Shown in pieces: positions 53,746 to 63,910 of a stretch of DNA of 64,000 nt. The notes under the pieces are model-generated. The model had not been told where the DNA came from. It searched no databases and saw only the letters and a list, made by a program, of their open reading frames with translations. The position numbers and the translations under genes were made by a program. The stretch lies in contig NZ_STGQ01000001.1 of assembly GCF_004916975.1 (NCBI RefSeq), positions 768,993 to 832,992 of the forward strand, given 5' to 3'. The stretch's first letter is position 1. Each line of letters begins with the position of its first letter. This stretch comes from Paenibacillus dokdonensis (lineage in GTDB: Bacteria > Bacillota > Bacilli > Paenibacillales > Paenibacillaceae).

Positions 53746-54845
53746 GAACGTGATTTCATCCTCTCCGCCATAAAGGATTTAATAATCACGGCTAACGGGA
53801 ACAAAAACATCAAATACAAGCGAAAAGGCGAATCCCATTCGACCGATTTCTCAATCCCATTCCAGGAGGTAATGAAAAAGGTGGAAGCGTAAGTCACCGC
53901 TCCGATCAGCAAATAGAGCAGTTTTTCGTTCCAGCTCGGAATCATCGCCTTAAGGGCGATGACGAAGCAGTGCAGCATAAGCGACAGTACCAAAATAAGA
54001 TACAGCATCGAAGTTGAGATAAATACGGCGGTCAAATTTTCAACGACGAGCCAATAATGATTCACAGAATCCATTTTGGATATATAAGGAAGCGTTAAAT
54101 TCCGGGACATTTCTGCACTGAACGTAAGCACCGGCAGATACACCGATCCGGCGATTAATGGCAAAAAACAAATTGCAGCAATCATGTAGGGCTTCCAGAG
54201 CTTGTCCGGTTTCTTCGTGTATTTGCCGCATGCCGCATAGTACAGATAACCTAACCAAATGCAGGACGATGCATAAAACTTGGAGCTGGTGATGAAATCC
54301 CCGTTCGTATGTATCCAAGGCTTGCCCAGATAGAGATGGATATCACTTAGGCCAAGAAGGGTTAAAGCAAACGATAGGGGTAAACTGACCAGAAGGAAGA
54401 CTCCGGCCGTCCGTACAATGGGGACAAGCCCTCCCATTGCCAAAAATACGGAAATCAGGATGACTCCATTCAAGCACCATTGCGGTGTTGTGTGCAGGAT
54501 CGTCATCGAAATAATTTCGGTATGAGCCCGGATCATAATGATCATCGATCGCCATATGAACCACATCATGGGCAGGATGAATAGAATCATCCCTGGCCAT
54601 CCTAACTCCTGCTTGGTAATGGCAAAGGCATCCATGCCCTGGTGCAGCGCCATCATCCGGCTGAACAACCATGCTCCGAGCAGACCCAGCATCATCCAAA
54701 TCAGGATCGGAATCCAATAGCTTTGATTGGTGGCATTGATAATGAAATATGGATACAGGTAAAAAGAAATCGCCCCGAATACCATAATCTGCAGAATAAA
54801 ATATTGGGGCATGGAAATTTGCGGATTTGCTGCCGCCTGCTTCAT
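53742..54845 (-). CDS. gerAB: Spore germination permease GerAB
   Basis: 367 residues from the ATG at 54845, preceded by AAAGGGATGAG and overlapping the gerAA stop (ATGA). The frame is open up to 55265, but that extension is a shadow of gerAA. About ten membrane helices, APC-type amino-acid-permease fold, with the typical start ISMPQYFILQIMVFGAISFY. It is the germinant-binding subunit of the receptor. The middle gene of the operon; intact. Confidence 0.92.
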   Translation of the reverse strand: MKQAAANPQISMPQYFILQIMVFGAISFYLYPYFIINATNQSYWIPILIWMMLGLLGAWLFSRMMALHQGMDAFAITKQELGWPGMILFILPMMWFIWRSMIIMIRAHTEIISMTILHTTPQWCLNGVILISVFLAMGGLVPIVRTAGVFLLVSLPLSFALTLLGLSDIHLYLGKPWIHTNGDFITSSKFYASSCIWLGYLYYAACGKYTKKPDKLWKPYMIAAICFLPLIAGSVYLPVLTFSAEMSRNLTLPYISKMDSVNHYWLVVENLTAVFISTSMLYLILVLSLMLHCFVIALKAMIPSWNEKLLYLLIGAVTYASTFFITSWNGIEKSVEWDSPFRLYLMFLFPLAVIIKSFMAERMKSRS

Positions 54846-56303
54846 TTTCTCATCCCTTTTCCGAAGGTTATCCAATTCGTGAGCGAAAAATGATGGGACT
54901 TTCCGAGAAGACCCAGGCTTCTGGATCGAACTCTTGCCCCCGGACCTATCGGCGTCAGATAAGAGATCCCAAAGGATTCTACCCGCGCAATGCAAATGAC
55001 CAGAATAGCAAAACAGAATACGATCCCCAGGACACCCAATATACCGGCTCCGATCAAAATGAAGTATTTCAATATGCGCTGAACCAATCCCATTTGATAA
55101 TCCACAACAATAAAATTCGTTAAAGCAGTCGTTGCTGCAACAATGACCAGCAGATTGCTTACGATGTTCGCCTGAATGATCGCTTGGCCAAGCACCACAC
55201 CACCAACCATGGTTACTGTTGAGCTGATGGATCTGGGCAGGCGGACGCCTGCTTCTACGATGCAATCGAGCAAAATGAGCATGAGCATGGATTCAATCCA
55301 TACGGGGTATGGAACGCCTTCTCTACCGGCGGCCGCTGCCAGGCTGATTTCCAGACGGCTGATGTCGATGTTTACAGAGGTAATCGCGACATAAAAGCCC
55401 GGTAAAAACAAATTTAGCATTAATGCCATAAACCGCAGAGTTCTTAGAAAGACCGCAATAAACGGCGTCAAATATTGATCCTCGGCGGATTCCCAAAAAT
55501 CAAAAAAAGGAACCCGGGGCCATGATCGAAAACGGGGTTCCGTCCATAACGATAACAATCTTGCCGTTTAATAAGGAGGCCGACACCCGGTCCGGACGCT
55601 CCGTCGTCACGGCAGCGGGGAACAAACCCGTTTTTTCGTTCAGCATCCGCAGCAATTCTCCGGATTCCTGAATGCCGTCCGTATGGATCTGGCTGATTTT
55701 ATCGCAGGTATATTGGATAAGTCCCGGATCTGTAATGCCGTCCAGATACAGCACGCCGATTTTAGTATTTGTGATTTCGCCGATCGAGACCTCCCAGATT
55801 TTCAAACGGGAGGTCTGCATTCTTTGCCGAACCAGAGCAATATTCGTTTGGTAGTTCTCATTAAACGAATACATCGGACCCTGGATCACGTTTTCGGTTT
55901 GCGGCTGCTGCAGCCCCCGCTGCTGTGGATTTCCCGTTTCGAGGATGATGCCGTTACAGGAATCCATGGTGCACAGGATCGTTTTGCCGCTGCAGATTGC
56001 CTTCTCACAGGTTTCAAAGTCTCCTGCTGAATACTTTTTGCCGGAATAGCTGCTTAAATTCGTCTGGAGTTCATCATCCAGCGTTGGTTGGAGCTGGAAT
56101 TTCAGGTGATCGGAGCCCGCTATTGACGTCAGATAACATAGATAAATTTGCCGGGAGTCTGAAGTGCCGATACAGACCTTTTGGAAATCAGCGGCGTTCT
56201 GGAAGGCCTCCTCAATCTGTGGAAGCAGGGGATGATGACCGGAAAAGGTTAAGAGCTGAAGGAAGGTTTTAAACGTTTTGTTGTCATTGGATTCCAAGTT
56301 CAT
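54842..56303 (-). pseudogene. gerAA: Spore germination protein GerAA, frameshifted
   Basis: Two overlapping frames together give a full GerAA of about 486 residues. 56303-55500 encodes the soluble N-terminal part up to IVIVMDGTPFSIMAPGSFF and a stop. 55558-54842 encodes the membrane half from PFFDFWESAEDQYLTPFIAV onward. Removing one base in the C/G run at 55513-55519 would restore APVPFFDFWES, the normal junction. An A7 run (55502-55508) lies beside it. ATG 56303 has GGAAAGGAAG upstream. Either a real recent inactivation, a phase-variable site or a sequencing error. Without GerAA the receptor should not work. Confidence 0.85.
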
Positions 56304-56507
56304 TCATCTTCCTTTCCTGCCAGCTCGATCTAGTTTTCTCCTAATTATTCCATGGAAAGGCCCTATTTATGCGGCAGGATAAGGGTGAGAAAATATTGCG
56401 CAGCTGATCAAAAAATGTTGCTTGCTTTGAATATAAGGCCCCCTATATCATGAAGCATGCGGAATGGGCCCACATTTCCCGCAAGGCTTTAGTGAAAGGG
56501 GAAGATC
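56304..56507. promoter_or_regulatory. Divergent promoter region, gerA and permease cassette
   Basis: About 200 bases between the gerA operon (minus strand) and the lplB-type permease (plus strand). It must carry both promoters. I looked for a sigma-G pattern upstream of gerAA and for a sigma-A pair upstream of 56508 and found no convincing match to either. Confidence 0.4.
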
Positions 56508-57443
56508 ATGAGAGCAACCAGTCAACCGCGCAAGAGATCATCTTTTCGCTTACGTGAAAATATGCAGCTGTACTTGATAATGCTTCCCGTTCTACTTCAT
56601 ATTTTTATTTTCAGTTATATTCCGATGTACGGAATTGTCATCGCATTTCAGAATTATTACCCGGGAAAACCTTTTATCTCTTTTCATGAAAGCGTTAACT
56701 GGGTCGGATTCCAGCACTTCATCGATTTTTTTAACGGACCTTATTTTGGCAGATTGATGCGCAATACATTTTTACTCAGCTTTTATTTTCTGGTGTTCGG
56801 GTTTTGGGTGCCGATTTTGTTTGCTCTTTTGCTTAATGAATTGAAGAGCGGCATTTTCAAAAAGTATGTGCAGACGGCAAGCTATCTGCCTCATTTTATT
56901 TCCAACGTCGTTGTTGCGGGCATGGTGTTGTCTTTTATTAATACGGACGGCATCGTAAATGCCATCGTCAAGCTGTTCGGCGGAACAGCGGTGGCGTTAA
57001 ATACGGAACCGGGTTATTTTCCGGCGATCTATACCATTACGAGCATATGGAAAGCATTTGGCTGGAGCAGTATTTTGTATTTGGCATCGATGTCATCCGT
57101 CGACCCGCACTTATATGAAGCAGCCAAAATGGACGGAGCGAATCGCTTCAAACAAATGCTCCATATTACGCTGCCATCCATACGTCCGACGATCTTCATC
57201 CTGCTTATATTCGCCATCGGCAATCTGCTTTCGGCGAACAGCGAGTTTATTTTATTGATTTATAACCCGATGGTGTATGAAACCGCGGATGTCATAGGCA
57301 CCTATCTGTACCGCGACGGTCTGCTTGGCGGGAATTTCAGCTCGGGAACGGCAGTCGGATTGTTTATATCACTCATCAATTTCACACTGCTGTATATTGC
57401 AAATACGCTAAGCCGCAAATATTCAGACTATGCCTTGTGGTAA
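56508..57443 (+). CDS. CUT1 sugar ABC permease, LplB type
   Basis: 311 residues, basic N-terminus, six helices, EAA loop LYEAAKMDGANRFKQMLHIT and LplB-type tail LSRKYSDYALW. AAAGGGGAAG precedes the ATG. First gene of a four-gene cassette (two permeases, binding protein, regulator), the same type as the cassette at 34484-41761 but colinear. Confidence 0.9.
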   Translation: MRATSQPRKRSSFRLRENMQLYLIMLPVLLHIFIFSYIPMYGIVIAFQNYYPGKPFISFHESVNWVGFQHFIDFFNGPYFGRLMRNTFLLSFYFLVFGFWVPILFALLLNELKSGIFKKYVQTASYLPHFISNVVVAGMVLSFINTDGIVNAIVKLFGGTAVALNTEPGYFPAIYTITSIWKAFGWSSILYLASMSSVDPHLYEAAKMDGANRFKQMLHITLPSIRPTIFILLIFAIGNLLSANSEFILLIYNPMVYETADVIGTYLYRDGLLGGNFSSGTAVGLFISLINFTLLYIANTLSRKYSDYALW

Positions 57444-57454
57444 GGGGGAATATG

Positions 57455-58363
57455 ATGGCCTCGGTCAGGAGAAATCCGAACAAGATCAAGCAAGGCTCAG
57501 TGGCGGTCGATATTATTCTGTATGCGATCGCACTCGTCATCTGCTTAATCACGCTGTATCCTTTTTATTTCGTTGTGATCATGTCGATCAGCTCGCCTTC
57601 GGAAGTAGCGGCCATGAACGTTTTTTGGTATCCGAAAGGTTTATTCTTCGATTCCTATGAATTGATCATAAGGGACTCGAAAATGTGGTGGGCGTACTCC
57701 AATACATTGATTTATGTTGTGGCTGGTACGATATTAAACTGCTTTACGGCCGTATTGGGCGCCTATCCGCTAACCGTGCGCAATCTCAAGGGGCGAAAAT
57801 GGGTGATCGCCTTTCTGCTGATCCCCATGTACTTCGGGGGCGGATTAATCCCCTCCTATCTGCTTGTGAACAAGCTTGGGATGTATAACACCATGTTCGC
57901 AGTCATTATCCCCGGGATGGTCAGCATCTGGAACATCATCCTCGTCAGAACGTTCTTCACGACAATTCCGGATGGGCTGAAGGAATCCGCTTTTATCGAC
58001 GGCGCATCCCACTGGCAGCTGCTGTTCAAAGTCATCCTTCCCATTTCCAAGCCGATTCTTGCCGTCATTGCGATCTATTCGATTGTTGGCATCTGGAACA
58101 GCTGGTTCGATGCGCTAGTTTATTTGCCGAACGAGAAACTTCATCCGCTGCAAATGTATTTATACCGGGTCGTCGTCCAGCAATCGGTAGATTTAAAGAT
58201 GTTATCGCTGGAGGATACAAAGAATGCGGTGGCCAACATGCTGTCAAACATTCAACTGAAATATGCCATTATCGTTTTTACGACATTACCCGTTATTTTC
58301 ACCTATCCATTCTTTCAAAAGTATTTCATCAAGGGAGCGCTTCTCGGTTCGTTAAAAGAATAA
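57455..58363 (+). CDS. CUT1 sugar ABC permease, YtcP type
   Basis: 302 residues from ATG 57455, with AAGGGGG 6 bases upstream; in-frame GTG 57437 and ATG 57452 are poorer. Six helices; the EAA-loop equivalent reads GLKESAFIDGASHWQLLFKV, with ESA replacing EAA. Tail FFQKYFIKGALLGSLKE. Partner of the preceding permease, 11 bases away. Confidence 0.9.
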   Translation: MASVRRNPNKIKQGSVAVDIILYAIALVICLITLYPFYFVVIMSISSPSEVAAMNVFWYPKGLFFDSYELIIRDSKMWWAYSNTLIYVVAGTILNCFTAVLGAYPLTVRNLKGRKWVIAFLLIPMYFGGGLIPSYLLVNKLGMYNTMFAVIIPGMVSIWNIILVRTFFTTIPDGLKESAFIDGASHWQLLFKVILPISKPILAVIAIYSIVGIWNSWFDALVYLPNEKLHPLQMYLYRVVVQQSVDLKMLSLEDTKNAVANMLSNIQLKYAIIVFTTLPVIFTYPFFQKYFIKGALLGSLKE

Positions 58364-58396
58364 AGATATTCTCATTTCGAGGGGGAAACTAGAAAT

Positions 58397-59989
58397 ATGA
58401 AGCGATGGAAAAGAACAATCGTATCCGCTATGGCGGCAGTTCTCGTGATCGGTGTTGTCGCTGCATGTAACAACAGCAGCGGCGAGAGTACAAAGAAGGA
58501 AAGCGGCGACTCCGCCTCATCCGGGCAGCAGAACGGCAAGCTTCGGCTGCTTGGCCCCGCGGGTTCGAACAAGTACATCAAATTCGATGACAGAGCAAAG
58601 TACCCTGTTTGGGGTGAAGTCGACAAGCTGCTCAGTGATGCCGGGCTGCAGCTCGATTACGAGCTGGTACCGAGCGAGCAATACAGTGTCGTTATCAAAA
58701 CCAGAATGGCTTCCGGGACCAACCTTCCCGATATCGTGAATATTTCCGCGCTGGATAATACGACGGTACTGAATCTCGCGAAGCAGGGGGTGCTTCTTGA
58801 CCTGAAGCCCCTGATCGAGAAGTACAGCAACGGCAATATTAAAAAAATGTATGACGTAGAATTCCCTTATGCCAAGAAGTCAACAACATCCCCTGACGGC
58901 AAAATGTACTGGTTCAGCGATCTTCATAAAAAAACATACCAGGGAAAAGATCCGGCGCCTGTTTCTCTAACCATGCTGATCCGCAAAGACTGGCTTGAAA
59001 AGTTGAATCTTCCGGTTCCCGCCACAGCTGAAGAATATCTGCAAACATTAAAGGCGGTGCGGGATAAGGATGCCAACGGGAACGGGAAGAAAGACGAAGT
59101 GCTGGTGTATGATCCAAGTAAATTCGATGGAGCCATTGCCCAATGGTTCGGGCTGGGCACAGACATCACAGCTGTGGATGTGGAGAGCAAAAAAGTGGTG
59201 TCTCCTTGGTATCAGGATGGAATCAAGGATTACTTCCGGTATTTGCAGCAGCTGGTGAAAGAAGGGATTCTCGACACGAGTCTCATTGGCGGAACAGCCG
59301 AACAAAAACAACAAAAAATGACCGAAAATCAGGTTACCTCCTTGAGCGATTATAATCTTGAAACATACCAGGAGCCGACCATCCAGGGAGGCGGGGAATA
59401 TCTGCCGCTCATGCCGCTCAAAGCGGTTGATGGCATCACCCCGGCAGCACAGCTGGAACCGCCGTTTCTCGTATGGCAGAAGTACGCCATTACCAAAGAC
59501 GCCAAGAATGTGGAGGCGGCCATTAAGTTTTTTGACACGATCTACTCGGATAAATACGCCGATTTTCTGTATTGGGGAATCGAAGGACAAACATACAAAA
59601 AGGATGATAATGGTGCAAACGTATATATCAACAACAAATCAGACGAAGATTTGGCGAAAATAGGCCAAACCCCCGGAGTCAAGCTGTTTGGGGATACGGT
59701 TTTTCCTCGAGTTCAATTTGCCAATCTTGAGTTTGAACTGTCCAGCGTACCAAAATACAAAGCCGATAACGAATTAAGTATTTTGAAATACAAGCCGTAT
59801 TTTGTCAATATGAACGGCAACTATTTGGCAATTCCGGATGATAAGCAGCTGGAGACAAAGACCAAAATTCTGACCAATCTGTCCACCTATTCCACGGAGC
59901 TAGCCACCAAACTGGCTCTGGGTCAAAAATCACTTGATCATTGGGATGAGTATATCGCTGAAATGAAAAGGTTGGACTGGACCAGTTGA
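58397..59989 (+). CDS. Sugar-binding lipoprotein, LplA type
   Basis: 530 residues. Lipobox VAAC near residue 23, then a Ser/Lys-rich tether and the long solute-binding fold of the LplA/YtcQ group. A stretch DANGNGKKDEV resembles the calcium-binding-like loop seen in related sugar-binding proteins. GAGGGGGAAA precedes the ATG. The gene lies 33 bases after the second permease. Substrate unknown. Confidence 0.9.
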   Translation: MKRWKRTIVSAMAAVLVIGVVAACNNSSGESTKKESGDSASSGQQNGKLRLLGPAGSNKYIKFDDRAKYPVWGEVDKLLSDAGLQLDYELVPSEQYSVVIKTRMASGTNLPDIVNISALDNTTVLNLAKQGVLLDLKPLIEKYSNGNIKKMYDVEFPYAKKSTTSPDGKMYWFSDLHKKTYQGKDPAPVSLTMLIRKDWLEKLNLPVPATAEEYLQTLKAVRDKDANGNGKKDEVLVYDPSKFDGAIAQWFGLGTDITAVDVESKKVVSPWYQDGIKDYFRYLQQLVKEGILDTSLIGGTAEQKQQKMTENQVTSLSDYNLETYQEPTIQGGGEYLPLMPLKAVDGITPAAQLEPPFLVWQKYAITKDAKNVEAAIKFFDTIYSDKYADFLYWGIEGQTYKKDDNGANVYINNKSDEDLAKIGQTPGVKLFGDTVFPRVQFANLEFELSSVPKYKADNELSILKYKPYFVNMNGNYLAIPDDKQLETKTKILTNLSTYSTELATKLALGQKSLDHWDEYIAEMKRLDWTS

Positions 59990-60162
59990 TTGAAATCGAT
60001 CAGCAATTGTTTGACAGATACAACAGCATCCAGTAATTTGATTCCAAGCAGGAATATGTATTGGGAAAGTGGCAGTCTCCGCTTCAGATGCCGGATGATC
60101 TGCCATTTTCCTCCTTTTGCTTCATGATACTATGGGATCGAATCCGAAGGAGGGGACGGCTT

Positions 60163-62400
60163 TTGCGTAACAGGAGCTTCGGTAGCGGTACGTTTCGAAA
60201 AATCTTTTTGTCTTATACCGCGATATTAATCATCCCCATCATTGTGTTCAGCGTCTTAAACGTACAGCGAAACATCATGGAGGAGAAGCAGCAGCTGTAC
60301 GAAAAACATGCTCTGGATGCTAAACGGATTGCGGATATCGTGGACAACAAATTAAATGAGCTTAAAAATTTAGGTAAAGTGCTGAGCAGCGAACCTTGGG
60401 TTAATAAACTGATGCAAAATACGAACGTATACGATGAGGAATTTGATTTATTAAAGATGCTTGAAATCAGAAAGAGTTTGGAAAATGATGTGAGTTCGCT
60501 GAATATCCTCTCCTTCGGAACGATTATTTTTCCCGAAAAGCAGCAGGTCCTGTCTTCATTGGGCACCTATCCGGAAAGTGACTTCTTTTCCACAATAGCC
60601 GTCTTCGACGCGGATACCCGACAAATGATCGAAAGCTCCCTTCAGGAACAGCAGTATTTTAAAATCATGCCACTGGTGACCATGAAGCTTTGGGGCGGCA
60701 GCAAGCGCGTGATTCCCGTACTTCAAAGCCTGGAGGTCGTCAATCACCCGCGTGCGGTTTTGGTTCTTTTTATTGATAGCGCTTACTTTTCTGAATATAT
60801 CGGCCGTTTCGGAAGTATCAAATCCAAGGATATCATCATTTCCGCTCACGGTTCCACCCTTTACAAGCAAACGCGGAACGCGGCTGAAGGGCTTCTTGAT
60901 GATCGGCGAAGCTACGAGCTTGTTCTGCCGTCTCAGGCCAGCGATCTGCAATACAGGATTTCCTATTTCGATTCCAGTGTCATTGGGATCAACAATCTAT
61001 TCGGTTCTCTTCTCGCTATTATGATTTCTATTGCCGTTGGCATGTGCTCGGCTTTCTTGTTGGCCAAAGTCAGCTATCGTCCTCTCGGCACCTTGCTGAA
61101 CAAGCTGTCTGGTTCGGTTCGGTACGAGGATGCCAAACCGGGTCTTGTCTTTGGTTCAGAATACAATTATATCGAAAATTCGTTCGACCGGCTGCTGCAT
61201 GAAAACCGGAAGCTGCAACAATCCATGCAGGACTACGAAAGCGCTGCTAAGGCGAACTTGTTTCACCGCTTGCTTAAAGGATATTTTACGGACGATCAAG
61301 ACATGAACGGACTGAAAAAATTCGGAATCCGCTATACCGAGGATATGCATTATGGCACGATGCTTGTCAGCTTTCACGTCATTCGTGATTTTTCTGATTT
61401 CGAGAAAATCCGGAAGATCGAAATGATGACGATCGTGATTGTTGAAAAGGTGATGAGCCGTTACCGACTGGATTATGAGCTGTTCGAGGTGACCAATGCG
61501 GACAAAGCCTTGATTATGTCTTCCGAAAACACATTTGGAGACGATGGAATGATGGAGCGAATTGCTTCCGAAATTGCGACGGAAATTGAACAGACCTGCG
61601 GATTTCAACCCGATGTCTTGCATGGAACGGTAGAAAAGGGGCTTGTCGGTATCAGCAAATCGTATTATGCAGCGAATGAAGGTCTGCAGTATACCTTATT
61701 TTCACGAGAGCATCTTCAGGGTTTGCAAGAGGAATCGATCCAGGCAGGAGTGGATTATTATTATCCGACGGATTGGGAGGTTCAGCTGATCAATAACTTG
61801 AAGATCGGGAATCTCGACATGTCCATGCAAATCCTCCACGAAATAAGCACGGAGAACAGGAAACGGCAGCTGCCCGATGCCTGCACGGTCAAACTGGTGT
61901 CTCTATTAATGGAGACGATGCTGAGGGTGCTGCACGAGTTGAATCTTGATACGGGCATCTACGCCAGACAATTCAAGAGCAGGGCTATGGCGGCGATCAT
62001 CGAAGAGATGTGGAGCTACGTATTTGAAGTAGGCACATTAATATGCGAGCGAAACCGGTATTCTAACACATCATCAACCATTGCCGTTGGCGGCCAATTG
62101 CTGCTCTACGTGAATCAAAACTATACATGCGCGGACATATCGTTAAAACATTTGGCGGAAATGTTTCAAATGTCGGTATCCAATATTTCCAAAATATTCA
62201 AAGAGGTGACAGGCATCAACTTCTACGACTATTTATGCCGGCTGCGCATGGAAATGGCCAAAGAATTGCTGAGAGAGAAAACATGCGCCATGAATGAAAT
62301 TGCCCGCCGGGTAGGATACCAAAATCTTTATTCTTTCAAGCGGGCATTTATCCGATATGAAGGAATTAAGCCAGACGAATATGTAGGTCTCGCGATTTGA
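60163..62400 (+). CDS. Membrane-bound AraC-type one-component regulator
   Basis: 745 residues from TTG 60163, chosen because GGAGGGG (60149-60155) sits 7 bases upstream; the frame is open from 60061. One membrane helix at about 15-35, an extracellular sensor of roughly 250 residues, a second helix at about 286-310, a HAMP-like stretch, a cytoplasmic region with a coiled coil and a C-terminal AraC/XylS double HTH (HLAEMFQMSVSNISKIFKEV, then IARRVGYQNLYSFKRAFIRY). No kinase or receiver motifs. It probably senses an extracellular sugar and activates the cassette that precedes it. Confidence 0.88.
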   Translation: MRNRSFGSGTFRKIFLSYTAILIIPIIVFSVLNVQRNIMEEKQQLYEKHALDAKRIADIVDNKLNELKNLGKVLSSEPWVNKLMQNTNVYDEEFDLLKMLEIRKSLENDVSSLNILSFGTIIFPEKQQVLSSLGTYPESDFFSTIAVFDADTRQMIESSLQEQQYFKIMPLVTMKLWGGSKRVIPVLQSLEVVNHPRAVLVLFIDSAYFSEYIGRFGSIKSKDIIISAHGSTLYKQTRNAAEGLLDDRRSYELVLPSQASDLQYRISYFDSSVIGINNLFGSLLAIMISIAVGMCSAFLLAKVSYRPLGTLLNKLSGSVRYEDAKPGLVFGSEYNYIENSFDRLLHENRKLQQSMQDYESAAKANLFHRLLKGYFTDDQDMNGLKKFGIRYTEDMHYGTMLVSFHVIRDFSDFEKIRKIEMMTIVIVEKVMSRYRLDYELFEVTNADKALIMSSENTFGDDGMMERIASEIATEIEQTCGFQPDVLHGTVEKGLVGISKSYYAANEGLQYTLFSREHLQGLQEESIQAGVDYYYPTDWEVQLINNLKIGNLDMSMQILHEISTENRKRQLPDACTVKLVSLLMETMLRVLHELNLDTGIYARQFKSRAMAAIIEEMWSYVFEVGTLICERNRYSNTSSTIAVGGQLLLYVNQNYTCADISLKHLAEMFQMSVSNISKIFKEVTGINFYDYLCRLRMEMAKELLREKTCAMNEIARRVGYQNLYSFKRAFIRYEGIKPDEYVGLAI

Positions 62401-62476
62401 AATTACATTTGCAAAATCCGATCATCTGATAGATTATAATGAAAATAGCATTGAATCAGAGAAAGGGATCAGAACA

Positions 62477-63379
62477 TTGACATTACAGCAACTGAAATAC
62501 GTGATCGAGGTCGCCAACCGCGGATCTATGAATGAAGCAGCCAAAAGGCTATTCATATCCCAACCGAGTCTTTCGAATGCAATCAAGGATCTGGAGGAAG
62601 AAATCCGTATCCAGATTTTCGAGCGTACCAATAAAGGTATTTCTCTTTCCAAGGAAGGAGCGGAGTTTCTGGGGTATGCCCGGCAGGTGATTGAGCAGGC
62701 GGAGCTGCTGGAGAGCCGCTACTTGAACGCCAAGCCCTCGCCGCAGCATTTTTCCGTATCGACCCAGCATTATGCTTTTGCCGTCAATGCCTTTGTGAAC
62801 CTGGTGGGAGAGTATGGTCAGGATGAGTATGAACTGGCCCTGCGAGAGACCAAAACTCATGAAATTATCCAGGATGTCAAAAGCCAGCGGAGCGAAATTG
62901 GCATCTTATACCTGAATGAGTTCAACAGCAAGGTGATAAACAGACTTCTAAAGGATGCGAATTTGAAATTTACGAGTCTGTTCACTGCGAAACCGCATAT
63001 TTTTATCAGTATCCATAATCCTCTCGCCAAGCAATCCGTCGTAACCATCGATCAGCTTCAGGATTATCCCTATTTGTCCTTTGAGCAGGGAGAGTTTAAT
63101 TCGTTTCATTTCTCAGAGGAAATTTTGAGCACCCTTTCACATCCCAAAAGCATTCGTGTCAATGATCGGGCTACACTTTTTAATCTGCTGATCGGACTAA
63201 ATGGCTATACGATTTCTACAGGAGTTCTGAGTGCCGATCTAAATGGCAATGAGATTATCCCCGTTCCTCTGGACATCGAAGAAACCATCAATGTCGGCTG
63301 GATTTGTCATCAAAATGCGGCCTTGTCCAAACTGGGGTCAGCCTATATCGAGGCGCTTCATGACGCGATTTCCGAGTAA
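62477..63379 (+). CDS. LysR-family transcriptional regulator
   Basis: 300 residues, TTG start at 62477 with GAAAGGGAT upstream. N-terminal winged HTH (LQQLKYVIEVANRGSMNEAA, then KRLFISQPSLSNAIKDLEEE) and a two-lobed effector domain. TATAAT at 62435-62440 may be its -10, but the nearest -35-like TTGCAA is 20 bases away. No divergent or downstream partner gene is visible in the window, so the regulon cannot be guessed. Confidence 0.92.
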   Translation: MTLQQLKYVIEVANRGSMNEAAKRLFISQPSLSNAIKDLEEEIRIQIFERTNKGISLSKEGAEFLGYARQVIEQAELLESRYLNAKPSPQHFSVSTQHYAFAVNAFVNLVGEYGQDEYELALRETKTHEIIQDVKSQRSEIGILYLNEFNSKVINRLLKDANLKFTSLFTAKPHIFISIHNPLAKQSVVTIDQLQDYPYLSFEQGEFNSFHFSEEILSTLSHPKSIRVNDRATLFNLLIGLNGYTISTGVLSADLNGNEIIPVPLDIEETINVGWICHQNAALSKLGSAYIEALHDAISE

Positions 63380-63405
63380 AGGATGTTGTGTGCCGTTAAT
63401 GAAAG

Positions 63406-63431
63406 AGGAGATTAGAATGTCCTAATCTCCT
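63406..63431 (+). terminator. Terminator after the LysR gene
   Basis: AGGAGATTAG (63406-63415) pairs with CTAATCTCCT (63422-63431) and is followed by TTTTG. Ten-bp stem, six-base loop, 26 bases after the stop. Confidence 0.85.
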
Positions 63432-63910
63432 TTTTGCAATGGTCAGAAGTACCACAACTACTAAACCTTAATTATCAATCTTTTTGATAAAACTACAACA
63501 TTTTGTATACGACAAACTTGGGCCGCCCCGCCGGGAGTGGCCTTCATTGGGTAAAAACCGAATATATTGTCTCCTTCCTGCCCAAAAGTTGATCGTATAC
63601 TGTGCCTAAAGCATTCAGCACTTTAATATAAGTAAGATTACGATACTAGTAGTAAAAAACATGAAAACCGCCACTGAAAACACTTCAGAAGGCGGTTTTT
63701 TTATAGGTTTTCTAGAAATACTGTCAGTTGATTTTGCCATAAAGCTGTGATTTGGATACACAAGGAACATAAACAAAAGAGAAATAGAGATAAAGGAAGC
63801 AATTGAATGACAAAACCGGATAAGTGATTGGTATTCAATCAAAGGTATCAAAAAAGCCCCGAATTCTGTATTACCCCTGCTTTACAGTTCGCCTGCTCAG
63901 GCGTATATTC
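63432..63910. other. Right-end intergenic region
   Basis: No credible gene. A minus-strand frame at 63615-63851 is hydrophobic but overlaps a terminator hairpin and lacks a ribosome site. A hairpin at 63664-63699 is listed separately. The region ends in a probable riboswitch. Confidence 0.4.
63664..63699 (+). terminator. Isolated terminator hairpin
   Basis: AAAACCGCC (63664-63672) pairs with GGCGGTTTT (63691-63699). An inner stem CTGAA/TTCAG (63674-63678/63684-63688) extends it, and seven T residues follow. No gene ends close upstream on the plus strand, so it may end a short non-coding transcript or belong to a lost gene. Confidence 0.7.

Noticed and set aside
54846..55265. Upstream extension of the gerAB frame
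   Set aside because: It is an out-of-frame shadow of gerAA; the ATG at 54845 has a ribosome site and an ATGA overlap with gerAA.
63615..63851. 78-residue hydrophobic minus-strand frame
   Set aside because: It passes through a perfect terminator hairpin and has no ribosome site.
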